A DNA stretch of 64,000 bases from Metaphire vulgaris (GCA_018105865.1 CM030837.1:597001-661000), one strand, 5' to 3'. Positions 46,301 to 50,515 are shown, counted from the first letter of the stretch. Made by a program: numbers and translations. The notes: generated from the sequence alone by a model not told the origin.

Positions 46301-48505
46301 ATGAAGATGGGGACACAAGAAAATGTGGTTTTAATTCGTTTCATCACTCATCTGAATGTTTGCATATCTATAGCTTGCTGTAACAATAGTCCTTCCATAG
46401 GCTCACCATTTTGGGGCATTTTGAACGCTCTAGAAAAAAAGTGAGATGGAATATATTGACAATCCCAAAATGATTTGATGCATTAAAGATGGGGACACAA
46501 GAAAATGTGGTTTTAATTCATCACTCTTCTGAATGTTTGCATATCTATAGCTTGCTGTAACAATAGTCCTTCCATAGACTAATGTCAAACAGGGAATCGA
46601 TTTCATAATATTTTTGTTGTCTATGCAACTGTAGTAATCTCCCGCTGTTGATGTAGCACGTCGATATAATAGTTCAGTCAACATCACCAACGAAACTCAA
46701 AACCAAATAAAGATTTACGCTCTTCCATTTATTTGTCATGCCTGCAAAATACAGGATGTACGATTCTACATCAAAGCAATTTTTAAAATTCAAAAATATT
46801 CTGCACAAAACCAATTTCTCAAGCCAAACAAGATTTTACATCAAGCCAATTTCACACGTAAACTTTTAGTAAAAATTTTTAAAACGTTAATATTTTCGTG
46901 GGCCATATAAAATCAGCCCATGGGCCAAGCTTGGCCCGCAGGCCAAGGTTTTGACACCCCTGATGAAAGCAAACTGTAGTCCATCAATGGCTTCAATACA
47001 ATTTCACAAAAATCAAGAAGTTCATTGATTGAAAGAATGAATAAGAATTTGGATCGCTGATCCATGATGAACTCATGAATCAGTGCCTGGATTTTTCTTC
47101 AATCAGTGAGTGTACTTGATGGAACGTACTTTTCGCCGCCGTATTTAATTTGCAGATCTCCATTGGGAAGCACACTGTATTCACTGACGCCGGAAGACAG
47201 AACGACCGCATCGGTGGCCAAGTGGACACGTGCAAAGTCATGCCAATGGCCTAGAAACTGAAATCCACTTTGAAACTTATCAAGCAGTAAAGCGAAATGC
47301 ACCAATGAAGCTTACTTACCTTCAGATTAAGTCACATTTAAATTCAGATTAAAAAACCCCCACAAGGAAGTCAGTCTACAATCACGTCATGTTGTTTGAG
47401 TGATTTTTACCCCTCCCCTTATATTACTTCTCTGTTACATTACCTCAAATATATGTTCATGTGGTCCACCAGCACGTTATTATCTTTTCGATCCCGTCTT
47501 AAAACATCCCGGTTTGGCTTGACCTATGCCCCATTGATTGCTCCATGCTGATGATGATCTGGACGCATTTGTCCGCTTGACATGGTTCTAACTCGTATCA
47601 GATCTGGTGCATCACCGGCTGATGCCCTCGTTAATGTGTGTATATTTCTCTCACGACCCTTATTTGAACCTCTATGTAGCCTTTTGAATATGCTGGCGCA
47701 TTAGCAAGCAACACTATAGAAATTTCGTTTTACTATCTTCAGAGGCGTAGCGAAAGGGGGGGCAGGGAGGAGCATATGCCCCCGGGCGCCGAGGTTAGGG
47801 CCGAGGGGGCGCCAAAATCGGGTTTTTGGTAAGTTAAATGCATAATAAATAAGAAGAAACAAGTGCGGAGACCTTTTTTCTCGTCAGGAGTATAGAGAGA
47901 GAGAGGGGTGCCGTAAAGAGTTGAGGGGCGCCGAGTCTCGGCCGAGACCGAGAGAACGAAGAGACGATCTTTTTTTTTGCTCGTCAGCAGTGCTGGGGGT
48001 GCCAACGGCACACTTTGCACCCGGGCGCCGGACACCCTCGCTACGCCTCTGACTACCTTACTTACATTTTGTAATGCACTTGACATCAGTCGATGGCCGC
48101 TCCAGATTTGAATCGTAATACCCATTGTAAAATCCAATGTCAGTCCGATTTACCAGCATAACCAACGTTGAATTTGGTAAGGCATTGGGATTTACCCCCC
48201 CCCCACTGGTCGTCGAAGCCGACTTCTTTACAATGAGGATGCAAACGGGGGACCGATGGCACCCACACGCCGGCAAATATCTCTAAAACGTGCAAATAAA
48301 ACCGCCTGGTCCTGCAATCAGCGGCTTTGCTACTCACTCTTCCGAGATTGAATCCCTTCTGGACGTTGATGTTCTTCACGATACACGACTTCTTGGCGAC
48401 CGGAGTGGCTCCGATCGCCTGTTCCAGCTGGAAAACGACGGCGAATATCAACAACACTACGGAGACGCCGCTGGTAAAGACACCGGAAGAAGACAGCCGC
48501 CGCAT
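2720..48505 (-). CDS. Poly-lipocalin gene: signal peptide, 17 tandem lipocalin domains and C-terminal antistasin-like repeats
   Basis: Seen: 79 exons joined on the minus strand give 10,317 coding nt (3,439 codons with stop) without an in-frame stop, and every domain cassette has a length divisible by three. Residues 1-33 form a signal peptide. Lipocalin domains follow to about residue 3095, then linkers, antistasin-like repeats and an acidic end. Each domain has the GxW motif of strand A (domain 8 has GxxW), a [TS]DY-like strand ending in Tyr-x-Cys or similar, and a C-terminal helix. Known: these match lipocalin regions SCR1 and SCR2 and the apolipoprotein D disulfide pattern; most lipocalins have one domain. 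Inferred: a giant secreted carrier or matrix protein with protease-inhibitor modules; ligand unknown. The phase 0-2-1-1 exon cassette is repeated along the gene. A few splice sites are uncertain by a few codons. It could be expressed as isoforms lacking whole cassettes. Confidence 0.92.
3138..3300 (+). repeat. tRNA-derived SINE-like repeat
   Basis: It has an A-box-like stretch (TAGTGGTGCAGTGGTAA) followed by a B-box (GGTTCAAATCC) at RNA polymerase III spacing. The cloverleaf is not conserved, so it is a SINE head rather than a tRNA gene. It lies in the last intron of the poly-lipocalin gene. Confidence 0.5.
3585..3686 (-). CDS. Poly-lipocalin exon: antistasin-like repeat 5
   Basis: Phase 1-1 exon encoding CAIPMCFNQCDQGYTLDE, RGCETCHC and a short end (LTPKADA). 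It lacks the FDPS linker of repeats 2-4. The donor reads gttcag, weaker than the others, but it is the one that keeps phase 1 into the terminal exon. Acceptor is gtag. Confidence 0.82.
4125..4205. mobile_element. TTAA-flanked MITE (81 bp), best-preserved copy
   Basis: The ends are perfect inverted repeats of 17 bp (TTAACCCCTTAACTGGG and its complement). The TTAA at each end fits a piggyBac-type target duplication. The core GTAACTCAATGTAAAATGGACG recurs in other copies in this window. Confidence 0.75.
4210..4353 (-). CDS. Poly-lipocalin exon: antistasin-like repeat 4
   Basis: Phase 1-1 exon encoding CPIPMCANYCPHGYAKDD, SGCETCNC and the linker ending DFDPS. The donor (TCGG|gtgatt) lies directly against a TTAA-flanked MITE at 4125-4205. 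The first intron bases GTGATTAACC therefore consist of two or three native bases followed by the end of the element. Confidence 0.88.
4911..5045 (-). CDS. Poly-lipocalin exon: antistasin-like repeat 3
   Basis: Phase 1-1 exon encoding CAIPMCQIHCPDGYARDE, RGCETCYC and a linker ending DFDPS. It is only 151 bp from repeat 2, and the matching sequence continues past both splice sites into the introns. It is nine nucleotides shorter than repeat 2 in the linker. Confidence 0.9.
5197..5340 (-). CDS. Poly-lipocalin exon: antistasin-like repeat 2
   Basis: Phase 1-1 exon. It encodes CAIPMCQIHCPDGYARDE followed by RGCETCNC, then a charged linker ending FDPS. The cysteine spacing matches the core of the antistasin family. 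Acceptor tttcag and donor TCAA|gtaatt are clear. The next exon (4911-5045) is nearly identical through the cysteine core, which shows recent exon duplication. Confidence 0.9.
5464..5535 (-). CDS. Poly-lipocalin linker exon between antistasin-like repeats 1 and 2
   Basis: A 72-nt phase 1-1 exon with a near-perfect donor (GAAT|gtgagt). It encodes a His/Pro/Asn-rich, then acidic stretch (NDTGSSDE) with one glycosylation sequon and no cysteine. The open frame continues past the donor into intron, which is why the splice site and not the stop defines the end. Confidence 0.8.
5855..6005 (+). repeat. tRNA-derived SINE-like repeat
   Basis: TGGCTCAGCTGGTATAGCA (A-box-like) and GGTTCAATATCC (B-box-like) are followed by a tail with TTATTATCATC and AAAGCACTACATATATGC, a layout common in invertebrate SINEs. 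The acceptor stem is not conserved. It lies in the intron between the antistasin repeat 1 and linker exons. Confidence 0.6.
6163..6273 (-). CDS. Poly-lipocalin exon: divergent antistasin-like repeat 1
   Basis: One phase 1-1 exon with donor ACCG|gtcagt. The cysteine pattern CDNIPC, NSC, GCEICSC follows the second half of the antistasin domain (Cys, Pro-x-Cys, Cys, then Gly-Cys-x-x-Cys-x-Cys). It is the most divergent of the five repeats, lacking the DGYxxD segment, and stands alone upstream of a linker exon. Antistasins are small serine-protease inhibitors known from leeches, cnidarians and other animals. Confidence 0.78.
6582..7185 (-). CDS. Poly-lipocalin C-terminal linker exons after domain 17
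   Basis: Exon 7156-7185 (30 nt) encodes NCYSFISGK, supplying the last cysteine of domain 17. Exon 6582-6689 encodes a Pro/Ser/Gly-rich linker of 36 residues (PGGSSLPLATHP near its end) with strong splice sites (donor gtgagt). Both have phase-1 ends, so they could be skipped without changing frame. The 30-nt exon is supported by frame, phase and the expected cysteine, but it is short enough that I hold it less firmly. Confidence 0.75.
6810..7030 (+). repeat. tRNA-derived SINE-like repeat with poly-G tract
   Basis: AATAGTGGTATAGGTTC and GGCTTCGAATC resemble A and B boxes. A run of 14 G at 6957-6971 and an ATCATCATC tail follow. It lies between two C-terminal exons of the poly-lipocalin gene. 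Confidence 0.5.
7429..8879 (-). CDS. Poly-lipocalin domain 17, with rearranged exons
   Basis: Exons 8847-8879, 8639-8706, 7998-8247 and 7429-7647 (570 nt). Motifs are KCEAP, KLC, VDFDPQQ-LTGIW, GHC, YTDYNSTAVMYSC, GRC and SLC. The first exon of the cassette is split in two (8847-8879 and 8639-8706), while exons 2 and 3 are fused into one 250-nt exon. The VDFDPQQ and YTDY stretches are the closest of the array to single-domain apolipoprotein D-type lipocalins. Its closing cysteine is in the tiny exon 7156-7185. Confidence 0.9.
7890..7969. mobile_element. TTAA-flanked MITE, diverged copy
   Basis: TTAACCCCTTAGCC at one end and AAAGGGTTAA at the other enclose about 70 bp. The size and terminal TTAACCC match the 4125-4205 element, but the core differs. 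Confidence 0.5.
9239..11107 (-). CDS. Poly-lipocalin domain 16 (4 exons)
   Basis: Exons 11019-11107, 10702-10826, 10187-10266 and 9239-9460 (516 nt). Motifs are VCPHSSPAEGGEAC, INGLW, YRGC, LDEDIFVTYEC, RYC and KTC. The acceptor of the third exon is placed at cgtag|TTGTG, because only this acceptor keeps phase 2. A better-looking AG 10 nt upstream would put a stop codon in frame. The TDY motif is replaced by DED, and the loop after the strand is basic (VSHRRRH). Confidence 0.86.
10461..10501. repeat. (ATC)n-rich microsatellite
   Basis: Imperfect ATC/AATC repeats on the plus strand in a domain 16 intron. Confidence 0.7.
11676..13180 (-). CDS. Poly-lipocalin domain 15 (4 exons)
   Basis: Exons 13107-13180, 12778-12899, 12454-12539 and 11676-11903 (510 nt). 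Motifs are DCELPSDVC, MLGQW, GSEC, WSEEYLLRLDC, ASC and RSC. The GSEC exon encodes a stretch with a glycosylation sequon (NST). The SCR2 strand has Glu-Glu in place of Asp, so the canonical TDY is lost. An approximately 100-bp direct duplication (12013-12308) lies between the third and fourth exons. Confidence 0.89.
12013..12308. repeat. Direct duplication of about 100 bp
   Basis: Sequence 12013-12120 recurs at 12204-12308. Both contain TATAGGCAAAAAATAGCC and AAAATTTTCTAATACGTAGC with only a few differences. It lies in the intron between exons 3 and 4 of domain 15 and suggests a tandem duplication or two nested copies of one element. Confidence 0.8.
13666..15594 (-). CDS. Poly-lipocalin domain 14 (4 exons)
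   Basis: Exons 15524-15594, 15202-15326, 14694-14788 and 13666-13896 (522 nt). Motifs are KCDLPSDC, VAGTW, GNNC, VTDRYFASLDC, NEC and RC in the helix. The N-terminal pair KCDLPSDC closely matches DCELPSDVC at the start of domain 15, suggesting that domains 14 and 15 arose from one another fairly recently. The intron between exons 3 and 4 is long (about 800 bp) and I see no gene in it. Confidence 0.9.
13904..14690. other. Long intron of domain 14 with no recognised gene
   Basis: A 797-bp intron. Open frames exist on the plus strand (14068-14433 and 14403-14822), but they have no recognisable domain, and the second overlaps the domain 14 third exon in antisense. I consider them chance frames. 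Confidence 0.6.
15740..17242 (-). CDS. Poly-lipocalin domain 13 (4 exons)
   Basis: Exons 17160-17242, 16741-16865, 16205-16296 and 15740-15961 (522 nt). Motifs are ECDIPYSGRHSC, IYGSW, LGLC, MNSQYLVLYIC, EVC and RVC. The first exon ends at GAG|gcaagt, so its intron is a GC-AG intron; the surrounding consensus is otherwise perfect and no GT donor keeps the frame. A TTAA-MITE (16494-16576) lies between exons 2 and 3. Confidence 0.89.
16494..16576. mobile_element. TTAA-flanked MITE, diverged copy
   Basis: TTAACCCTC at the left and AAAGGGTTAA at the right, spaced as in the other copies. The core is not recognisable. It lies in the intron between exons 2 and 3 of domain 13. Confidence 0.45.
17325..17381. 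repeat. (CATA)n microsatellite
   Basis: About 14 uninterrupted CATA units in the intron upstream of domain 13. A shorter CATA run is at 13511-13531. Confidence 0.9.
17988..19671 (-). CDS. Poly-lipocalin domain 12 (4 exons)
   Basis: Exons 19589-19671, 19130-19248, 18643-18740 and 17988-18209 (522 nt). Motifs are SCRLPIIKRTVC, LAGVW, KDEC, YTDYNYALIYTC, GQC and EAC. The YTDYNYALIYTC strand is one of the best matches in the array to apolipoprotein D-type SCR2. A TTAA-flanked MITE (18248-18327) sits 39 bp upstream of the last exon. Donor choice for the last exon (gtcagt at 17987) keeps phase 1. Confidence 0.91.
18248..18327. mobile_element. TTAA-flanked MITE
   Basis: TTAACCCCTTCACCG to CCCCAGTTAAAGGGTTAA, 80 bp, with the family core GTAACTCAATGTAAAATGGACG in the same orientation as at 4125. 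Confidence 0.7.
20222..22493 (-). CDS. Poly-lipocalin domain 11 (4 exons)
   Basis: Exons 22417-22493, 21679-21800, 20990-21072 and 20222-20443 (504 nt). Motifs are SCLLPPSSC, LIGVW, HREC, FDADHVILYQC, GEC and QSC. All introns have good donors (gtaagc, gtaagt, gtaagt, gtgaga). The intron between exons 2 and 3 holds an (AGT)n microsatellite next to its complementary ACT tract. A degenerate tandem repeat (20632-20915) lies between exons 3 and 4. Confidence 0.9.
20632..20915. repeat. Degenerate tandem repeat, two units of about 130 bp
   Basis: Two units share AACCAATTTTTATGAC/AGCCATTTTTGATGAC, GTAGTCTA, TCTACTGAAATTTATATATTTCTA and a closing TGT(A/G)TTG(T/G)CC. They lie in the intron between exons 3 and 4 of domain 11. 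Confidence 0.65.
21259..21336. repeat. (AGT)n microsatellite with complementary ACT tract
   Basis: ACT-rich sequence at 21259-21279 is followed at once by about 18 GTA units, so the two can fold into a hairpin. Confidence 0.85.
22745..24622 (-). CDS. Poly-lipocalin domain 10 (4 exons)
   Basis: Exons 24537-24622, 24133-24260, 23424-23518 and 22745-22960 (525 nt). Motifs are ECVVELRPPTSEC, MTGSW, RGEC, FTDYQYLVSLEC, DSC and ENC. I chose the third-exon donor TTTA|gtaagc because it restores phase 1. An open frame runs on for 22 more codons to a weaker donor near 23351. Large (GAA)n and (CAGA)n microsatellites occupy the introns on either side of exon 3. Confidence 0.87.
23231..23331. repeat. (GAA)n microsatellite
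   Basis: About 25 GAA units with few interruptions in the intron between exons 3 and 4 of domain 10. It produces spurious poly-Lys and poly-Phe frames. Confidence 0.9.
23931..24057. repeat. (CAGA)n microsatellite
   Basis: About 30 CAGA units with two interruptions, 75 bp from the domain 10 exon at 24133. Confidence 0.92.
25145..26570 (-). CDS. Poly-lipocalin domain 9 (4 exons)
   Basis: Exons 26488-26570, 25926-26047, 25621-25712 and 25145-25354 (507 nt). Motifs are SPDCPLVVEPEC, LEGYW, NGRC, HVDDDHLVLLEC, EPC and KIC. The strand before HVDDD is very hydrophobic (four Leu in a row), encoded by CTT repeats that come from a GAA tract on the plus strand. A dispersed repeat copy (26215-26345) lies just upstream of the first exon. 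Confidence 0.9.
26215..26345. repeat. Dispersed repeat, copy A
   Basis: It shares GCATGGGCTAG and TTAGTGTTAGGGTCAATAAA, and a preceding ATTT(C/T)GTTTGA block, with 58750-58915. The two copies are in introns of different genes. Confidence 0.65.
26923..27112. mobile_element. MITE-like inverted repeat (about 190 bp)
   Basis: CCATGGTCATATTTAGG at the left end pairs with CCTAAATATGCCACGG at the right. The interior is also partly palindromic (GGGCCCTGTTCC and GGGGGCCCCTGTTTC). It lies 55 bp from the domain 8 exon at 27167. Confidence 0.5.
27167..28719 (-). CDS. Poly-lipocalin domain 8 (4 exons), GxxW variant
   Basis: Exons 28634-28719, 28279-28400, 27872-27957 and 27167-27376 (504 nt). Motifs are CRSVDAALLMPSC, TGVVW, DGKC, FSDDDVTVIYFC, GRC and DWC. 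The strand-A motif reads Gly-Val-Val-Trp, with one more residue between Gly and Trp than in all other domains. This could shift the conserved Trp at the base of the barrel. A MITE-like inverted repeat (26923-27112) lies in the following intron, close to its donor. Confidence 0.88.
28920..30458 (-). CDS. Poly-lipocalin domain 7 (4 exons)
   Basis: Exons 30382-30458, 29913-30037, 29332-29423 and 28920-29138 (513 nt). Motifs are DCEEDPSARC, LVGTW, KGIC, IETGYGLMLMYIC, DGKC and ELC. The donor of the first exon is placed at GAT|gtgtgt because this gives the usual 16-residue distance from the cysteine. A second in-frame donor 18 nt further (CAA|gtgata) would add six residues. The intron between exons 2 and 3 carries an ATA-rich microsatellite. 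Confidence 0.87.
29452..29516. repeat. (AATA)n-type microsatellite
   Basis: Imperfect then regular AAT repeats in the intron between exons 2 and 3 of domain 7. Confidence 0.85.
30216..30296. mobile_element. TTAA-flanked MITE, diverged copy
   Basis: TTAACCCTTAAACTG on the left and CTACGGGTTAA on the right, 81 bp apart, in the intron between exons 1 and 2 of domain 7. Confidence 0.5.
30680..30780. repeat. Dispersed repeat with ACTT tail, copy A
   Basis: AAGCGCCTACGAACAAGCAGC followed by a TTTACTTACTTACTT tail. It matches 59745-59835 (GAGCGCCTATGAATAAGCAGC and a TTTTACTTACTT tail), so this is probably a SINE 3' end. Confidence 0.55.
31203..32930 (-). CDS. Poly-lipocalin domain 6, with altered intron positions
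   Basis: Exons 32845-32930, 32226-32338, 31572-31805 and 31203-31279 (510 nt). Motifs are GCSLQTDENLC, FLGKW, NGKC, FTNYRTALVYQC, GSC and DLC. The usual intron between exons 3 and 4 is missing, so 31572-31805 encodes the NGKC strand straight through to SRSKEMIP. A new phase-2 intron (donor gtgagt, acceptor gatag) instead splits the C-terminal helix exon. Because both changes keep the frame, I read them as one intron loss and one intron gain rather than an assembly error. Confidence 0.85.
33366..35288 (-). CDS. Poly-lipocalin domain 5 (4 exons), lacking two conserved cysteines
   Basis: Exons 35212-35288, 34425-34543, 33998-34092 and 33366-33614 (540 nt). Motifs are SCPVEV (closing Cys of domain 4), FMGVW, NGTC, YSDHGIAVVYFC and RGVC. 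The N-terminal cysteine that every other domain has is replaced here (PSYSR), and so is the helix cysteine, giving a longer helix region with no Cys. The two left without partners, YFC and GVC, could pair with each other. The intron upstream of the first exon holds a Tc1-like foldback element, and the intron downstream of it holds LINE and TTAA-MITE remnants. Confidence 0.87.
33854..33933. mobile_element. TTAA-flanked MITE, inverted copy
   Basis: It matches the 18248-18327 copy in reverse complement, including the core CGTCCATTTTACATTGAGTTAC and the GGATATATCC segment. The right-hand TTAA has changed by one base. Confidence 0.68.
34258..34330. repeat. (ATGT)n microsatellite
   Basis: Regular TATG repeats of about 11 units preceded by degenerate ones, between exons 2 and 3 of domain 5. 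Confidence 0.88.
34729..34803. mobile_element. TTAA-flanked MITE, degenerate copy
   Basis: The family core (GTAACGTAAATTAAAATGGACGAG) is recognisable and the right end reads GTGTTAA. Termini are eroded. Confidence 0.45.
34930..35160 (-). mobile_element. LINE 3'-end remnant (reverse transcriptase tail)
   Basis: The minus strand encodes KLLYFGHIMRKTVTCLEKEM, then IQGATDGKVN and NPGLDGLIAS. This is the LxYFGHIMRxxxxxLEKxxIxGxxxGKRxRGRP signature of many non-LTR elements, here with the RGRPR stretch degraded. It lies in the intron between exons 1 and 2 of domain 5. Confidence 0.7.
35386..35816. mobile_element. Tc1/mariner-like foldback MITE (431 bp)
   Basis: Terminal inverted repeats of about 45 bp begin CAGTA(C/G)TGCTCAAAAAATTG and are flanked by TA, the Tc1/mariner target. 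A second inverted pair inside (GATGTACAGAAGGCTATAGATATGC region and its complement near 35690-35740) makes most of the element one imperfect palindrome. No transposase frame is left. It lies between exon 4 of domain 4 and exon 1 of domain 5. Confidence 0.8.
36064..37936 (-). CDS. Poly-lipocalin domain 4 (4 exons)
   Basis: Exons 37866-37936, 37613-37752, 36720-36820 and 36064-36285 (534 nt). Motifs are LCNVPAQC, LLGKW, QNVC, VGDNHLGIYVC, TTSC and GIC. This domain has extra cysteines in the second and third exons (ACF and TDC), unlike its neighbours. These two could form an additional disulfide. The second exon is the longest of its class. The TDY motif is degenerate (GDN), so ligand-cavity geometry may differ. 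Phases agree with the other cassettes. Confidence 0.88.
37366..37595 (+). mobile_element. LINE 3'-end remnant, CR1/L2-like
   Basis: The plus strand reads GPRFWNPHPLL and, after a frameshift, TFKSRLKTHLFQLAFP. These are the two halves of the typical GPRLWNSLPxxLRxxxxLxxFKSRLKTHLFxLAF tail. A TTGATTGATT and GGTGCTATAAAAATGCATAAAT 3' end follows. Confidence 0.65.
37976..38116. repeat. (AAT)n and (ATT)n inverted microsatellite
   Basis: ATG/ATA repeats, then AAT repeats, a short gap, and about 17 ATT units. The two arms are complementary and can form a long hairpin. Confidence 0.88.
38514..40764 (-). CDS. Poly-lipocalin domain 3 (4 exons)
   Basis: Exons 40697-40764, 40059-40177, 39516-39610 and 38514-38735 (504 nt). 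Motifs are HCPLSVC (the first Cys closes domain 2, the second opens domain 3), FAGNW, YGKC, QTDYQSSTALYYGC, GNC and DLC. The TDY motif of lipocalin SCR2 is intact. The last exon has several NxT/S glycosylation sequons. The intron between exons 3 and 4 contains a LINE 3'-end remnant (38800-39075). Confidence 0.9.
38800..39075 (-). mobile_element. LINE 3'-end remnant
   Basis: The minus strand encodes QWMGHVPREEACLLREVLEG, then KIEGK and further on AQDREQR. It resembles the LxWxGHVxRMxxxRLxRxxLEGxxxGxR...ARDRExWR end of many non-LTR elements. It lies in the intron between exons 3 and 4 of domain 3. Confidence 0.55.
41160..42737 (-). CDS. Poly-lipocalin domain 2 (4 exons)
   Basis: Exons 42670-42737, 42224-42354, 41712-41803 and 41160-41375 (507 nt). 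Visible motifs are PARTC at the N-terminus, FLGQW, QNGC, IDDDYNHSLFHTC and a helix ending DVC. The first exon resembles the classical lipocalin start (QxxFDxxKFLGxW). It has only one cysteine because the closing cysteine of domain 1 sits in the preceding linker exon. This makes domain 2 the first member of the gapless array. Phases are 1-0-2-1-1. Confidence 0.9.
42910..43780 (-). CDS. Poly-lipocalin linker exons between domains 1 and 2
   Basis: Exons 43721-43780 and 42910-43182, both with phase-1 boundaries. The first gives the closing cysteine of domain 1 followed by a short charged stretch. The second encodes about 91 residues rich in Ser, Thr, Glu and Pro with no cysteine and with Asn-glycosylation sequons (for example NET, NES). 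It looks like an extended, probably O-glycosylated spacer. No other pair of neighbouring lipocalin domains in this gene has such a spacer, so domain 1 is set apart from the array of domains 2-17. The intron between the two exons holds an (ATA)n microsatellite at 43245-43320. Confidence 0.85.
43245..43320. repeat. (ATA)n microsatellite
   Basis: About 24 ATA units between the two linker exons of the poly-lipocalin gene. Confidence 0.92.
44520..48505 (-). CDS. Poly-lipocalin exons 1-4: signal peptide and lipocalin domain 1
   Basis: Exons are 48338-48505, 47130-47257, 45351-45457 and 44520-44735. I start at the ATG at 48505-48503; the GTG 18 nt upstream in frame is not a eukaryotic start. The N-terminus has two Arg, then a hydrophobic core (VVLLIFAVVF) and a likely cleavage site after AIGA, so the protein is secreted. 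Domain 1 begins at KKSC, has FLGHW, NGRC, TNYEHAIIYSC, a GTC hairpin cysteine and a helix ending RLC. Its last cysteine (FPC) is in the following linker exon. The spacing is that of apolipoprotein D, whose disulfides are Cys8-Cys114 and Cys41-Cys165. Intron 1 carries a hAT-like MITE and intron 2 a 1.3-kb hAT-like element, so these are among the longest introns of the gene. Confidence 0.9.
45669..46962. mobile_element. hAT-like non-autonomous element (1.29 kb) with 8-bp target duplication
   Basis: It starts CAGGGATGTCAAGACTTTTTG and ends CAAGGTTTTGACACCCCTG, imperfect inverted repeats of the CAGGGGTGTCAAAAC type. It is flanked on both sides by the perfect 8-bp duplication ATGAAAGC, the hAT target length. 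No transposase frame remains. It fills most of intron 2 of the poly-lipocalin gene and contains a nested tandem repeat (46250-46577). Confidence 0.82.
46250..46577. repeat. Tandem repeat of two ~180-bp units inside the hAT-like element
   Basis: Both units contain AATATATTGACAAT, GATGGGGACACAAGAAAATG and GTTTGCATATCTATAGCTTG. The same blocks occur, diverged, in the foldback element 35386-35816, so the two elements share ancestry or one inserted into the other. Confidence 0.7.
47740..48051. mobile_element. hAT-like MITE (312 bp)
   Basis: The ends CAGAGGCGTAGCGA and TCGCTACGCCTCTG are perfect inverted repeats, flanked by ACTATCTT and ACTACCTT (7 of 8 match). The interior is unusually GC-rich for this window. 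It lies in intron 1 of the poly-lipocalin gene. Confidence 0.8.
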
Positions 48506-50515
48506 TTGATCTCTACTAATCACCGCAAGGACCTCAGAATACCGAAAAGAGAAAATAGATTATCCCCTTTGCTGACCATAAAAGCTAGTCTCTGACCAAC
48601 GTATTTACGTAGAGTTTGACTGTTTTTAAGTTCTTTGTCTCAATTCAGCTTCAAAAATAGACCAAACACGATTAAGAAGGCTTCACTCTGTCCACTGGAT
48701 CTGACTAAACTGTGATGTCAAATCACATAAAATCTCTGCTAAAGAAGCAATCCCTACATTCAGACGAAATTTTACTCTTAATACTGTTGTTGAGAAAAAC
48801 GTGTTGGTCATTAATGGGTCATTGTATAAACTGCCTATAACAATGGGGTTGTTGAGGCTAGCGCAATATGGAGAGAATACCAGAAGTCTAAATAAACTCC
48901 AATCTAACACAATTGTGACAAAGGTTCTCTAGAACAGATGGACGACAGTTGGACGATAAACATGCAGCAGAGATGGGTTGAAAGTCTGATTCAAATGCAG
49001 GGCATAGTCACTGGTTGGTGACAAGTCTGACGACAACTAGACCCGTTAGAGTCCTGTGGTAAAGTCTAGCCTATGGCAACAAACAACTTGAACACCACAT
49101 TTATATACAGTACAACTTAAAGCAGAGAGTGTCTGTCTCTATTCTTTGAGCTTACCCATAAACCTTTGGGTCTTTTGGCCCACTGTGGTCCACCTATGGG
49201 TCCAATCGGACCCACACGTTAGGCCTAGATATTCTATGTTGACATTTTATGACTTTGTAAACTGGTTTGTGCTCACCGAAGGGGGAGAAAATTTGTTTGG
49301 TTATTTCCTTGCAATTGTAGAAAATGAAATTGTTTTGTGAACCACCCGGCCTGAATAAGATACTAAACAGGGGGAAAGGTCATTATCCTCGATTCCTCTG
49401 GTGTCTCACAAAGTGCAGCTGCCACAGCACGCTCTAGAGTTCTATGGAATTCCAATTTCTTATCTGAGACCTTATACCAGTTCAAAGTCCAAAGGTTGAA
49501 ACTGTGCTAAGAAAAATTCTTTAAAAGCTCCCTGAACAGAAGTAAATCCATTGCAGGACTTACGGTATCCTAAGATACCCACAATCTCAAAAACAGAATG
49601 CATAGACCGAATGAAGAAACAAGATTTCACGACTTTCAACTACAATCACTGTTTCAACAGTGGACAATTCATAACTAGCAAATAGCAAATCTACAGTTAT
49701 GATCATTTATATATCACATTGCTGCATTATTAGTGAAACTTAAATTGTGCACACATTTTACAAATTATAAAATAACAAAATAGACAGTGGTTGAAACATA
49801 ATTTGAAAATATTAAAATTTACATTATGATTTCATGCATAGCCTATGAAGCAGATGCCTAAATCAGTTAATTCACACTCATTAAACTGCTAAACTAACCA
49901 TAAAATGGTTCATAAAATGTTGTGATTCAATTTCCTAAATTTCAATTGCACCACAATAGAAATGAACTGGACAAGAGTTTCAGGTCGACATTTTAAGTTC
50001 AATTTGAACATTGACGAGTCATCGCAAGAAGACTCAGGTACGCATCAAACCCATGACATGCAGATACCTGACCCAAGACTTGACCACCATTGTCCAATGT
50101 CAGCATAAGAACTTTATGCCCAGTTACCTTCTGTTTGTGATCATAGTCCTAAAAGATGAGCTACATAAAATATCAACTCTTTTATCAAGCACAGATGTGA
50201 TGGTAAAAAAGTTACACAGCGTGGCACAACTTTGAAAGAATGCATTGCCAACATATGCTGCATGTTTTTTCCACTTTTCCAGCATTAACAGAAGGTAAGT
50301 AAGTAAGTAATATCTCATGAATTTGTATAGCGCTTTCAAAAGCAGCACCACAGTAGCTCTTAGGCGCTCCATCTTACCATGAAGTAGCTACAGTGTATAG
50401 ACAAAGGTAGGGGGTCATTCACGCAGGGTGGTGTGGTCAAATGTCAGTGTGGTCAAATGTCAATTCTGCAGTCATTTGCATCACTAAGCATCTGAGGCTT
50501 CGCTGACGACAGAAA
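48506..50515. other. Spacer between poly-lipocalin start and CAMK4 end
   Basis: About 2 kb between the 5' end of one minus-strand gene and the 3' end of the next. It must hold the poly-lipocalin promoter and 5' UTR (adjacent to 48505) and the CAMK4 3' UTR (adjacent to 50516). I see no TATA box or poly(A) signal that I can assign with confidence. A repeat tail with GTAAGTAAGTAAGTAA is near 50296, and GTGGTCAAATGTCA is duplicated at 50434-50461. Confidence 0.5.

Noticed and set aside
47739..48137. 132-residue minus-strand frame
   Set aside because: It lies almost wholly in a GC-rich hAT-like MITE with perfect inverted ends; stop codons are rare there because of composition.
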